Source of the DNA: CAZXVU01 sp964644465
GTDB lineage: Bacteria; Chlamydiota; Chlamydiia; Chlamydiales; SM23-39
Reading direction: 5' to 3'
DNA length: 35,728 nucleotides
NCBI GenBank assembly: GCA_964644465.1
Contig: CAZXVU010000007.1
Location: forward strand, 1 to 35,728
The translations under genes were made by a program, and so were the position numbers. The notes under the pieces were generated by a model that saw only the letters and a program-made list of their open reading frames with translations, did not search any database and had not been told where the DNA came from. Shown here in pieces: positions 21,584 through 29,159 of this stretch; within the stretch, counting starts at the first letter, position 1; every line of letters begins with the position of its first letter.

Positions 21584-23279
21584 GCGTTTTATCGTACTCC
21601 TCGATCAGTTTGATAAAAGTATCCTCCAAAGTCGGATTGGCGTTCTCTGGAGTTTTGGCAATGGCCTTCAAAGCATCGGGCGTATCCATCTGGATAATTT
21701 GTCCCCGGTAGACGAGTGCGATTCGATCGCAATATTCCGCCTCATCCATAAAATGGGTTGTTACTAAAACAGAAACACCCTTTTCGACAAGCCCATTGAT
21801 GTGATTCCAAAATTCCCTGCGGGTAATGGGATCGACTCCAGAGGTAGGCTCATCCAAAAAAAGGAGGAGAGGCTTATGCATATTGGCGCAAGCCAAGGAG
21901 AGGCGCTTCTTAAATCCCAAAGGGAGAATTTCAGCGTCTGTATCGAGATAAGGTTCTAGCGAGAATATCTTGACCATCTCTTGGATAGCCGTTTCTCTCT
22001 GATCAAAACCTAGATTGTATGCTCCCGCAAAAAAATTCAGGTTTTGCCGGACCGAGAGGGTGCCATACAGAGAAAATTTCTGAGCCATATATCCAATATG
22101 GGAACGGGCCTCTCCCGGAGCGACTTCTAAATCCTTCCCGTTGACCAAGGCTTTTCCCTGAGTGGGATGGATGAGTCCGCAGAGCATTCGAAAAGTTGTG
22201 GTTTTTCCGGCTCCATTTGGACCTAGAAGTCCGAAAATCTCTCCCTGAGGGACCTCGAAAGATACATTTTTTACGGCTACAAAGTTCCCGAATTTTTTGG
22301 TTAGTCCTTTGGCTTCAACGGGGATTTCTTTGGTTTTTTCAACATGTTTTCTGAGATCGGCCAATTCAGATTTTCCTCCAGGCCCTCCTCCAAGAATATC
22401 TATAAAAGCATCTTCAAACCGCGGCTCTACCGGCTCCATGCCGGGTTCTTCCCGTTTCTCTTTGAAGACCACCCGGATATCTCTTCCTTGAATCACTGCA
22501 TCGACCACATCTTTTCTCTCCAAGATTTCGAAAAGCTTTTTCCGTCGGCTTCCCTGAATTTGGGTCAATTTAAATACCCTGCCGCGAACTCGATCTGTCA
22601 GTTCTTTTGGAGGACCTTGAAACAATAGTTTCCCTTCATTCAAAAGCAAAACCCGATCGCACCTCTCCGCTTCGTCTAGATAGGCCGTGCTCCAAATGAT
22701 CGAGATCCCCTCCTTGACCAGATCCTCGATGATTTTCCAAAGCTCTCGCCTTGAGATAGGGTCCACCCCAACACTCGGCTCATCCAATAAGAGCACAGGA
22801 GGCTTTTTCACAAGCGCACAAGCAAGACCCAGCTTTTGCTTCATCCCCCCGGATAATTGTCCCGCTAAACGGTCGGTAAAAGGCTTAAGGCCTGTAAAAT
22901 CCAGCAGCTTTGCAAATGTCTCTTTCTTTTCTTCTTCTGGAATCCCATGCAGATCCGTGTAGAGAGTGAGATTTTGGATCACGGTCAGATCTTCATAGAG
23001 GCCGAACTTTTGAGGCATGTAGCCTGCAATTTCATGGATCTTTCCCGTTTCTTTGATGGTATCGATACCTGCCACAGTAATCGTACCTCGGGTGGGAGCG
23101 AGAAGTCCTGCCATGAGTCTGATTAAGGTCGTCTTTCCAGCTCCGTCAGGGCCCACGATCCCCACAATTTTCCCTTTTGGGATGACTGCATCGATTTTCT
23201 CAATGGCCCAATGCTGATCTTCTGCAAAACGTTTGGAAAGGTTCTCAATAGAGATCAGTTCATCAGTCTCTTTCAACAT
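21573..23279 (-). CDS. Tandem ABC ATPase (YbhF-like, two NBDs fused)
   Basis: This is the energising subunit of the exporter, 568 aa with two nucleotide-binding domains in one chain. NBD1 has Walker A GPDGAGKT (43-50), signature LSGGMKQKLGLACAL and Walker B VLLLDEPSVGVDP. NBD2 has Walker A GPNGAGKT, Walker B LLFLDEPTSGVDP and switch-His region LVTTHFMDEAEYCD. The second signature motif is degenerate (LPLGFKKRLSLACAN where LSGGQ is usual). The switch region of NBD1 reads IWSTAYLDEAERCD, lacking the usual His. One composite ATP site may therefore be weak. A linker (about 240-320) joins the domains. The 5' end overlaps hlyD by 17 bases. Confidence 0.93.
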   Translation of the reverse strand: MLKETDELISIENLSKRFAEDQHWAIEKIDAVIPKGKIVGIVGPDGAGKTTLIRLMAGLLAPTRGTITVAGIDTIKETGKIHEIAGYMPQKFGLYEDLTVIQNLTLYTDLHGIPEEEKKETFAKLLDFTGLKPFTDRLAGQLSGGMKQKLGLACALVKKPPVLLLDEPSVGVDPISRRELWKIIEDLVKEGISIIWSTAYLDEAERCDRVLLLNEGKLLFQGPPKELTDRVRGRVFKLTQIQGSRRKKLFEILERKDVVDAVIQGRDIRVVFKEKREEPGMEPVEPRFEDAFIDILGGGPGGKSELADLRKHVEKTKEIPVEAKGLTKKFGNFVAVKNVSFEVPQGEIFGLLGPNGAGKTTTFRMLCGLIHPTQGKALVNGKDLEVAPGEARSHIGYMAQKFSLYGTLSVRQNLNFFAGAYNLGFDQRETAIQEMVKIFSLEPYLDTDAEILPLGFKKRLSLACANMHKPLLLFLDEPTSGVDPITRREFWNHINGLVEKGVSVLVTTHFMDEAEYCDRIALVYRGQIIQMDTPDALKAIAKTPENANPTLEDTFIKLIEEYDKTHGE

Positions 23280-24102
23280 GCAATTTAACCGTCACCGGCA
23301 TCCCCTGTTTTAGATATTGGTCTGGGTTGTCGGCATAGATCCGCAAACGATAGACGAGATCTGTGCGCAGCTGCGTTGTTTCCACGGTTTTTGGAGTGAA
23401 TTCAGCGATCGGAGAAATGAACCCAATTTTCCCTTTGTAGATGGTTCGAGAATCGGTCCAAATCTGAGCTGGCATTCCATAATAGATCAGACCTAGATCG
23501 GGCTCGTTGACAAAAGCCCGAATCCAGACTGGAGAAGAGACTGAAAGAGTATAGACTGGGTCTGAAGGATTTACTACAGTTCCAGGTTCTCGTATGCGAG
23601 ACAATATGATTCCATCCGTTGGAGCATAGACCTCTGTGTAATTCAGGTTATCCATTGCAACGGAAACAGCTGCTTCTGCAGATTGATAATTCGCGAGCAA
23701 TTGATTTCGAGAGGATGTTGCATTATCGACATCTTCTTGGGAGACGCCTCCAATGCCGATCAAATCCAACCGACGCTTTAAAAGAATATCGACATTATCG
23801 AGATTCGCTTTGATGGAAGCGAGATTCGCATTCGCTTGATTGACTTGGGAGTCGTAGGGAGTTTTTTCTAAAAGGGCCATTAAGTTCCCCTCTTTGACAA
23901 AATCCCCTTCTTCAAAAAATAGTTGAGCTACTCTCCCCGGCACTCGAAAACCAATATCGACCAGCCTTACATCGACATTGCCATACAAGTCCAGTTCATC
24001 CGAAGGTCTCCTCTTCCGAAAGTAAAAGAAGGACACGAAGATCAACAAGATCAAAATGGCAGACAATACAAACAAGAATCGTCTATCAACAGCAAGGCGC
24101 AT
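23263..24102 (-). CDS. HlyD/YbhG-like membrane-fusion protein
   Basis: This periplasmic adaptor links the inner-membrane ABC complex with the TolC-like channel. The 279-aa protein begins with a single anchor helix (RRFLFVLSAILILLIFVSFFYF). A biotinyl-lipoyl half-motif (DVRLVDIGFRVPGRVAQLFFEEGDFVKEGNLMALLE), an alpha-helical hairpin (about 80-150), the second lipoyl half (VYAPTDGIILSRIREPGTVV) and a beta-barrel domain (VWIRAFVNEPDLGLI) follow. It is the first gene of the five-gene exporter operon. Its upstream region (24103-24467) is unusually rich in repeats. The ribosome site before the ATG is weak. Confidence 0.92.
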   Translation of the reverse strand: MRLAVDRRFLFVLSAILILLIFVSFFYFRKRRPSDELDLYGNVDVRLVDIGFRVPGRVAQLFFEEGDFVKEGNLMALLEKTPYDSQVNQANANLASIKANLDNVDILLKRRLDLIGIGGVSQEDVDNATSSRNQLLANYQSAEAAVSVAMDNLNYTEVYAPTDGIILSRIREPGTVVNPSDPVYTLSVSSPVWIRAFVNEPDLGLIYYGMPAQIWTDSRTIYKGKIGFISPIAEFTPKTVETTQLRTDLVYRLRIYADNPDQYLKQGMPVTVKLHVERD

Positions 24103-24178
24103 GATTCTTGTCTATATCTTTGCTGGAAAAATCTGTCTTCTATTTTTTTTTGAAAAGCTGGATATTTCAAAAAAAATC

Positions 24179-24439
24179 TGTCTCACAAAACAATCAATGA
24201 TGAATAGTTTAAAAAATTTATCCTTCATATCATTATATCCTTCAAATCATTTAAATTGCTGAGAATCGATAGCTTTTGTCTCACAAAAAAATCAATGATG
24301 AGAATTGATAGCCTTGATCTTTCTCACAGAACAATTAATGATTTGAAGGATATAATGATATTAAGGATGGAAAAATAGAGATTTAATTATTCCGAAAAAA
24401 TTTTATCCTTCAAATCAATTAAAAATGCTGAGGATCGAC
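24179..24439. repeat. AT-rich intergenic repeat cluster upstream of the exporter operon
   Basis: The 365-base interval between hlyD and def holds no gene. Bases 24220-24251 and 24337-24368 are inverted copies identical at 31 of 32 positions, separated by 85 bases. Part of the arm recurs as a direct copy at 24405-24439, matching 24237-24272 (ATCCTTCAAATCA, then GCTGAG-ATCGA). A second motif, TCTCACA-AACAAT-AATGAT with variations, occurs three times, at about 24181, 24279 and 24322. Candidates are a non-autonomous mobile element, an operator array for the exporter, or a large hairpin in the 5' leader of the hlyD transcript. Confidence 0.7.
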
Positions 24440-24467
24440 GACGGCCTTGGAAGAATGATGAAACTGA

Positions 24468-24965
24468 TTAGGGATTGTATTTGTCTTTGATTTGACGGAG
24501 GAAAGGCTCCACTTTCTTCCGCTCTTTGGGATCCATCCGGTCAATGGTGAGGACGCCATTGAGATGGTCATTCTCGTGCATCATCATCCGTCCACGGAAA
24601 GTATCGAGCTCTTCTTCGATGAACTCTCCTTTCAAGTTCTGATAACGGACAGTAATTTTTTTGGGACGGGTGACTTCTATGTGAAGTCGGGGAAGAGAAA
24701 GGCACCCTTCAAGCATTGCCTCGGTCTCTTTAGAGGGTGATGAGATGACTGGGTTGATGATGACTTCAGGTTCTCTAAGATAATAATTGCCATCAGGGGC
24801 CATGATCTCTTCGCGGATAACTATGATCCGGAGGAGTTTTCCCACTTGAGGGCCGGCGAGGCCGATTCCATTATAATGGATCATCGTCTCGATCATGTCA
24901 TTAGCAAGCTTGACGATCTCTTCGTCGATCACCTCAATGTGCTTAGCCTTGCCTCTAAGGACCGG
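24468..24965 (-). CDS. def: Peptide deformylase, N-terminus lost in gap
   Basis: The enzyme removes the formyl group from nascent proteins. The three motifs are intact: GIGLAGPQVG (motif 1), EGCLSLP (motif 2, with the metal-binding Cys) and MHENDHLNG (the HExxH motif 3). The visible sequence starts PVLRGKAKHIEV, which corresponds to position 10-15 of typical deformylases, so only a short N-terminal piece is missing in the gap. Translation through the N run joins def and secG in one apparent frame, which is an artefact. It lies downstream of tpiA and secG on the same strand and probably belongs to their transcript. Confidence 0.92.
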   Translation of the reverse strand, partial: PVLRGKAKHIEVIDEEIVKLANDMIETMIHYNGIGLAGPQVGKLLRIIVIREEIMAPDGNYYLREPEVIINPVISSPSKETEAMLEGCLSLPRLHIEVTRPKKITVRYQNLKGEFIEEELDTFRGRMMMHENDHLNGVLTIDRMDPKERKKVEPFLRQIKDKYNP

Positions 24966-25065
24966 NNNNNNNNNNNNNNNNNNNNNNNNNNNNNNNNNNN
25001 NNNNNNNNNNNNNNNNNNNNNNNNNNNNNNNNNNNNNNNNNNNNNNNNNNNNNNNNNNNNNNNNN
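24966..25065. other. Assembly gap (100 N) between secG and def
   Basis: A run of exactly 100 N. SecG coding sequence reaches its edge on one side and def lacks its start on the other. The true length is unknown. Confidence 0.97.
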
Positions 25066-25364
25066 TATTCTTGAGGAGCGGATTCTTCCATTTCAACAGG
25101 AACCATCGGGACTGCATGGGTGCGGCCGAGAGAAGAGCTCCAGAGTGAAAGGATCAAGCAGCTGATCAAGAAAATCCCTGCAAGATACGCGGTGAATCGC
25201 TTCAAGACTTCAGCTGTTGAAGTTCCAAACAGCGAATCGCTGTTATCGCCTCCGAAAGAAGCTCCTAATCCTAAGCTTTTGGCCTCTTGGATAAGAATCA
25301 CAAAACAGAGGAGAGCTGCGAGCAAGATAAACAAAAATAGTAGAACATAAAACAGGATAGTCAT
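25066..25364 (-). CDS. secG: Protein translocase subunit SecG, end at gap
   Basis: SecG is a small two-helix subunit of the SecYEG translocon. From the ATG at 25364 the protein reads MTILFYVLLFLFILLAALL (helix 1), the conserved loop LIQEAKSLGLGASFGGDNSD with SLFGTSTAEVLKRFT, and helix 2 (AYLAGIFLISCLILSLW). An acidic tail (PVEMEESAPQE) follows, about 99 residues. The last visible bases are TA, so the next codon could be a stop; the gene may be complete or nearly so. The start overlaps the tpiA stop by four bases (ATGA), so a longer frame starting upstream is rejected. Confidence 0.9.
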
Positions 25365-26134
25365 TCTTCTTTCCCTTTCTTGGAGCAATGGATCGCAATT
25401 TTGGCAAATGTTTCTGGATCTAGCGATGCGCCCCCGACAAGGACGCCATCAATATCTTTTTGAGCGACGAGCTGCGCTGCATTGTCGGGTTTTACAGAGC
25501 CCCCGTAAAGAATCGAGATGGTTGCGGCTTTCTTTTTCCCAAAAATCTCTGAGAGACATTCTCGGCAAAAAGCATGGGCTTCCTGCGCCATTTTAGGCGT
25601 CGCAGTCTTTCCTGTTCCAATGGCCCAGACAGGCTCATAAGCGATGATCACATTCCCAGAGTCTTCTTTGGGAACGCCTTCCAGCGCCGTCTCGAGCTGC
25701 TTTTTCAGCACATGTTCCGTTTTCCCTGCTTCTCTTTCTTTCCAAGTCTCGCCCACGCAAAGAATCGGCATGAGGTCGTCTTGCAAGGCTCTCAATACTT
25801 TCCCGTGGATGAAAGCGTCGGTTTCTCCGAAGACATGGCGCCTTTCCGAATGCCCTAAAATCACGAAACCAGCTCCCGCTTCTTTCAGCATCAGGCCAGC
25901 GATCTCGCCTGTAAAAGCTCCCTCGCGCGCATCGTTCATATTCTGGGCGCCGATCACGATCGAAGTATCTTTTGCATAGCGGGAAGCTGAAGCAATGGAA
26001 GTATAGGGAACAGCAAGGAAAATATTTGCTTTACATTTCGCTATTTTCGGGTTCAGAGACTCGATGTAATCAGTTGCCTCGCGGGCCGTCTTATACATCT
26101 TCCAATTCCCTACTACATAGAGCTTTCTTGCCAC
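25361..26134 (-). CDS. tpiA: Triosephosphate isomerase
   Basis: This glycolytic enzyme interconverts dihydroxyacetone phosphate and glyceraldehyde 3-phosphate. The TIM-barrel signatures are complete: VVGNWKMYKT (with substrate Asn and Lys), FVILGHSERRHVFGE (catalytic His), IIAYEPVWAIGTGKTATP (catalytic Glu and loop 6) and ISILYGGSVKPDNAAQL. I prefer GTG at 26134, preceded by GAGG with correct spacing, giving MARKLYVVGNWKM. A TTG at 26149 would add five residues but overlaps that ribosome site. The total is about 257 aa. It heads a tpiA-secG-def unit and shares a control region with the divergent cupin gene. Confidence 0.95.
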   Translation of the reverse strand: MARKLYVVGNWKMYKTAREATDYIESLNPKIAKCKANIFLAVPYTSIASASRYAKDTSIVIGAQNMNDAREGAFTGEIAGLMLKEAGAGFVILGHSERRHVFGETDAFIHGKVLRALQDDLMPILCVGETWKEREAGKTEHVLKKQLETALEGVPKEDSGNVIIAYEPVWAIGTGKTATPKMAQEAHAFCRECLSEIFGKKKAATISILYGGSVKPDNAAQLVAQKDIDGVLVGGASLDPETFAKIAIHCSKKGKEE

Positions 26135-26161
26135 TGAATCCTCAAACAAAAACTTAAGACA

Positions 26162-26191
26162 TCATAACGGATCGACCCTCTCCTTTGCAAG
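26162..26191 (-). promoter_or_regulatory. Promoter for tpiA-secG
   Basis: On the minus strand TTGCAA (26191-26186) is followed after 18 bases by TATGAT (26167-26162), about 28 bases before the tpiA start codon. Confidence 0.6.
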
Positions 26192-26230
26192 AAATTCGGG
26201 GTTTTAGAGGAAAAGATATCTATATCCTGC

Positions 26231-26247
26231 CGGCTCGCTTCGAGCCG
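26231..26247. repeat. G+C-rich hairpin between divergent tpiA and cupin genes
   Basis: CGGCTCG (26231-26237) and CGAGCCG (26241-26247) form a perfect 7-bp stem with loop CTT. The hexamer ATCCTG flanks it on both sides. With genes diverging on either side it is not an ordinary terminator. The three-base loop and G+C-rich stem recall the hairpins at 1-440. Confidence 0.5.
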
Positions 26248-26344
26248 ATCCTGTTAATTTTTCTAATTTTTTCTCCTTCCCATTTTATCTCGACCGTGCA
26301 AATAATGTTTTTTTTCAGAATTTATCCCTCTACTGGAGGCTTTT

Positions 26345-26776
26345 GTGAAAAAACTTTTGTGCCTATGCGGAATCATTATTTCTTTGGGTCTTTTTTCAGG
26401 CGAAACGCGAGCCTATTCCCATAATGATCAAAAAGAATTTTCCAATAACGGAAACACCTTAAAAGGTTTGGCGACCAAATCGATGGGCGCCGAACAATTT
26501 GAAGTGTGGGGATCGAGCATCGCAGTAGGATCTCGGACTCCCTTACATAGTCATGAAACGGAAGAAGTTTTCATCTTTTTGAAAGGAAAGATATTGGTTA
26601 AGATTGGCGATGAGGAAGTGCTATGCGAGTCCCCAGGCACTGTGATCTGTCCAGCAAATATTCCCCACCAATTGATCAATGTAGGTGATGAGCCAACCCA
26701 GCATTTCCTCGTGCTTGGCATCGATTCAAAAGTGTTCGCCGCAAATGGGGAAGAAATGCACCTTCCATGGAGATAA
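26345..26776 (+). CDS. Exported cupin-domain protein (143 aa)
   Basis: GGAGG at 26335-26339 supports the GTG start at 26345. Residues 1-22 (MKKLLCLCGIIISLGLFSG) look like a signal peptide or lipoprotein-like leader. The mature part is a single cupin_2 barrel: VGSRTPLHSHETEEVFIFLKG carries the H-x-H-x(3,4)-E metal motif (HSHETEE), and CESPGTVICPANIPHQLINVG carries the second motif with its His. A small metal-binding periplasmic protein is likely, but the substrate is unknown. The stop overlaps the next frame by 10 bases if the upstream ATG is used. It probably starts the operon running into xseA. Confidence 0.8.
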   Translation: MKKLLCLCGIIISLGLFSGETRAYSHNDQKEFSNNGNTLKGLATKSMGAEQFEVWGSSIAVGSRTPLHSHETEEVFIFLKGKILVKIGDEEVLCESPGTVICPANIPHQLINVGDEPTQHFLVLGIDSKVFAANGEEMHLPWR

Positions 26777-26781
26777 GCCGC

Positions 26782-27552
26782 ATGAAAGTGATTGTCTTTT
26801 TATTCGCTGTTTTCTCTCTGTATGCATCCGTTCCAGAAGAATATTTGAAATCTTTTCCCGACTTAAGGAAACAAGAAAAATGGAATCAGATTGTGGAACT
26901 CGGGGTAAAAGCCCTTTTGAGTTCCCCTACTGATAAAGAACTGATCAAAATCCACGGCCATCTCGCCTCATCCTATTTCTATCTGGGCGATTTTGAAGAA
27001 GTTGAACACCATGCTAACCATTGTTACAAGCTCGCTTGCAAAAGCGGGGATAAGAATGAACAAGCACATGGACTTTATCTCCTTTCTGCTGCTGCGAGGT
27101 CCAGAGGTGAATTCGAACAAGCGCGCGTATTTGCTCGGAAAGGTCTTGGAATCGCCGAGGGAGAAACGAAAGCAAAAGTGTTTTTCAACTTAGGAGCTGC
27201 CGAAGCCGACGATCCGAATGGAAATTTTGAAGAAGCGGAAAAGGCGTACAAAGAAGCGCGCGATCTTTTTGAATGCCCCGAAGATCAGCAGAGAACTTCG
27301 ATTCGTCTCGGCAAAATCTATTTGCTAAAAGGAGATCTCGATGAAGCAGAAAGAGTCGTGGAAGCTCTTCTGCCTCTAATCCAATGCGAGCGGATCTCCA
27401 TGCATTCTGAATATCTTTCCGCGCAAATTGAAAAAGCTAGAGGCAACCCCGAAGAAGCCCGCAATTTCGCCGCCCATGCTCTCGAAAAAGCGGAACGGCT
27501 GGGAGCTAAAAAAGATATCGAGCGGTTGCAGAATTTTTTGAACGCGTTATGA
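26782..27552 (+). CDS. Exported TPR-repeat protein (256 aa)
   Basis: I use the ATG at 26782 (MKVIVFLFAVFSLYASVPEEY) because it opens a clean signal peptide and GGAG lies 9 bases upstream. An earlier ATG at 26767 falls inside the cupin gene. The rest is tetratricopeptide-like helical hairpins, for example LASSYFYLGDFEEVEHHANHCYKLA, LYLLSAAARSRGEFEQARVFARKGL and RLGKIYLLKGDLDEAERVVEALL. It is likely a periplasmic interaction scaffold with no catalytic features. It overlaps xseA by four bases (ATGA). Confidence 0.75.
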   Translation: MKVIVFLFAVFSLYASVPEEYLKSFPDLRKQEKWNQIVELGVKALLSSPTDKELIKIHGHLASSYFYLGDFEEVEHHANHCYKLACKSGDKNEQAHGLYLLSAAARSRGEFEQARVFARKGLGIAEGETKAKVFFNLGAAEADDPNGNFEEAEKAYKEARDLFECPEDQQRTSIRLGKIYLLKGDLDEAERVVEALLPLIQCERISMHSEYLSAQIEKARGNPEEARNFAAHALEKAERLGAKKDIERLQNFLNAL

Positions 27553-28901
27553 AAGTATTTACAGTATCTGAGCTGACAACAGCGATCAAATCGATCTTAG
27601 AGCCCAATTTTAGAGCAATCACTGTCCGGGGAGAAATCAGCAATTTTAAACTCCAGTCTTCCGGTCATCTTTATTTCAGTATGAAAGATGCCGGCTCCCA
27701 AATTTCCGCGGTTTTATTCAAGGGAAGCGCTGCTTCATTGTCCCGAATGCCGAAAGAGGGAGATCAGGTCATCGCTAAAGGGGAAATCAGCCTTTATGTC
27801 CCCCGAGGCCAATATCAAATCGTCATTCGAGAACTCCAGTTTTTGGGAGTGGGAGAGCTGCTCCTCAAACTCCATCAATTGAAAGAACAGCTAGGAGCCC
27901 GCGGCTGGTTTGCTCCTGAGAGGAAAAAGGCGCTGCCGAAACTCCCCAAACGGATCGGCGTCGTGACAAGTCCGACAGGCGCCGTCATCCAAGATATTTT
28001 GCATGTTTTAACCCGAAGATTCGCAGGCTTCCACGTCATCCTCAATCCCGTCAAAGTCCAGGGAGAGGGAGCCGCTCAAGAAATCGCTCAAGCCATTGCC
28101 GATTTCAATCGTTACGGCTTAGCCGATGTCCTGATTGTCGGACGAGGCGGCGGCAGTATAGAAGATCTTTGGGCCTTCAATGAAGAAATTGTGGCAAAAG
28201 CCATTTTCGAATCTAGCATTCCGGTGATCTCTGCGGTGGGCCATGAAACGGACTTCACGATCGCCGATTGGGTCGCAGATGTGAGGGCGCCCACTCCCTC
28301 CGCTGCCGCCGAAATCGCCATTGCTGAAAAAGCCAATCTCTTAAAAATTCTCAATCAAGCTCAGCAGCAAGGGCGCCAGCGGCTTCTGCAGCAAATCGGC
28401 CAATATCGGCAAAGGCTTTTGGCATTGCAAAAGCATCCCCTGTTGAGCTCCCCTTACACTCTTCTAGCGCAGCCGATCCAACAGCTCGACGCTCTCCGCT
28501 CTGAGTTCGAGGATAGTTTCCGACGCCGTCTAGAGCAGCAGCAGACCAGGCTCGAGTCATTAGGGCGCCAAATGGAGCTTCTTAAGCCTTCGGCTCAAAT
28601 TGCCCAGCTTAAAGAGCGGCTCTCAAGCTTTCTTCCGCGCTTTGAGCAGGCAATGAGTCAAGCGGTCCGACAACCGAAAGAAAGATTGCAAAGACTCACA
28701 GATCATCTTTGTTCCATCCACCCCAAAAATCTCCTCAAGAAAGGATATACGATCCTCTTTTCGGAAAAAGGGGATTCGATTATCCTCTCGGCCAAGGAAA
28801 TTCAGGTTTCTCAAAAATTCACCGCCCTCATGCACGACGGCCGAGTCGCTGCAACGGCTAACCATGTTGAAGAAAATGGCTCAAGAAGTACTCTCTTTTG
28901 A
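27549..28901 (+). CDS. xseA: Exodeoxyribonuclease VII large subunit
   Basis: This is the catalytic subunit of the single-strand-specific exonuclease. The N-terminal OB fold is clear (VSELTTAIKSILEPNFRAITVRGEISNF, SGHLYFSMKDAGSQISAVLF). The catalytic core contains RIGVVTSPTGAVIQDILHVL, DVLIVGRGGGSIEDLWAFNEE and SAVGHETDFTIADWVADVRAPTPSAAAE, followed by a long coiled-coil region (about 260-380). The length of 450 aa is normal. xseB follows with a 38-base overlap. The xseA-xseB-dxs order matches that recalled for Chlamydia (CT329-CT331). Confidence 0.96.
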   Translation: MKVFTVSELTTAIKSILEPNFRAITVRGEISNFKLQSSGHLYFSMKDAGSQISAVLFKGSAASLSRMPKEGDQVIAKGEISLYVPRGQYQIVIRELQFLGVGELLLKLHQLKEQLGARGWFAPERKKALPKLPKRIGVVTSPTGAVIQDILHVLTRRFAGFHVILNPVKVQGEGAAQEIAQAIADFNRYGLADVLIVGRGGGSIEDLWAFNEEIVAKAIFESSIPVISAVGHETDFTIADWVADVRAPTPSAAAEIAIAEKANLLKILNQAQQQGRQRLLQQIGQYRQRLLALQKHPLLSSPYTLLAQPIQQLDALRSEFEDSFRRRLEQQQTRLESLGRQMELLKPSAQIAQLKERLSSFLPRFEQAMSQAVRQPKERLQRLTDHLCSIHPKNLLKKGYTILFSEKGDSIILSAKEIQVSQKFTALMHDGRVAATANHVEENGSRSTLF

Positions 28902-29157
28902 AAAAGCATTCGAGCGCTTGGAACAGATTCTAGAAACAATGAACTCTGGAAAAACGCCGCTTGAAGAATCGTTAAAACTCTTTGAAGAAGCGGAAAAGCT
29001 GATGCGCCTTTGCGGAAGCCGTCTGAACACGGCGGAGCAGAAAATCGAGCAGCTCATTAAAAGCCGTACCGGAGAAGTCGTTTTAGATGCTGACCAGAAA
29101 CCCAAAGTAGAGCCCTTTACCCGGGCTGCGAAAACTGTAGAAGAACTGCCCTTTTGA
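28864..29157 (+). CDS. xseB: Exodeoxyribonuclease VII small subunit
   Basis: The small helical subunit (97 aa) binds the coiled coil of XseA. The family pattern LSFEKAFERLEQILETMNSGKTPLEESLKLFEEAEKLMRLCGSRLNTAEQKIEQLI is present, with a short variable tail. ATG at 28864 or 28876 (MAQEVLSFEK) could be the start; both lie inside xseA, so translation is coupled. Its stop is two bases before the dxs ATG. Confidence 0.95.
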   Translation: MLKKMAQEVLSFEKAFERLEQILETMNSGKTPLEESLKLFEEAEKLMRLCGSRLNTAEQKIEQLIKSRTGEVVLDADQKPKVEPFTRAAKTVEELPF

Positions 29158-29159
29158 GT

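Noticed and set aside
24179..24439. CRISPR array
   Set aside because: The repeats are few, irregularly spaced and in both orientations, with no constant repeat-spacer pattern and no cas genes.
24468..25388. Single ORF joining SecG and peptide deformylase
   Set aside because: The two proteins are unrelated full-length families. The joined frame exists only because the 100 N are read through.
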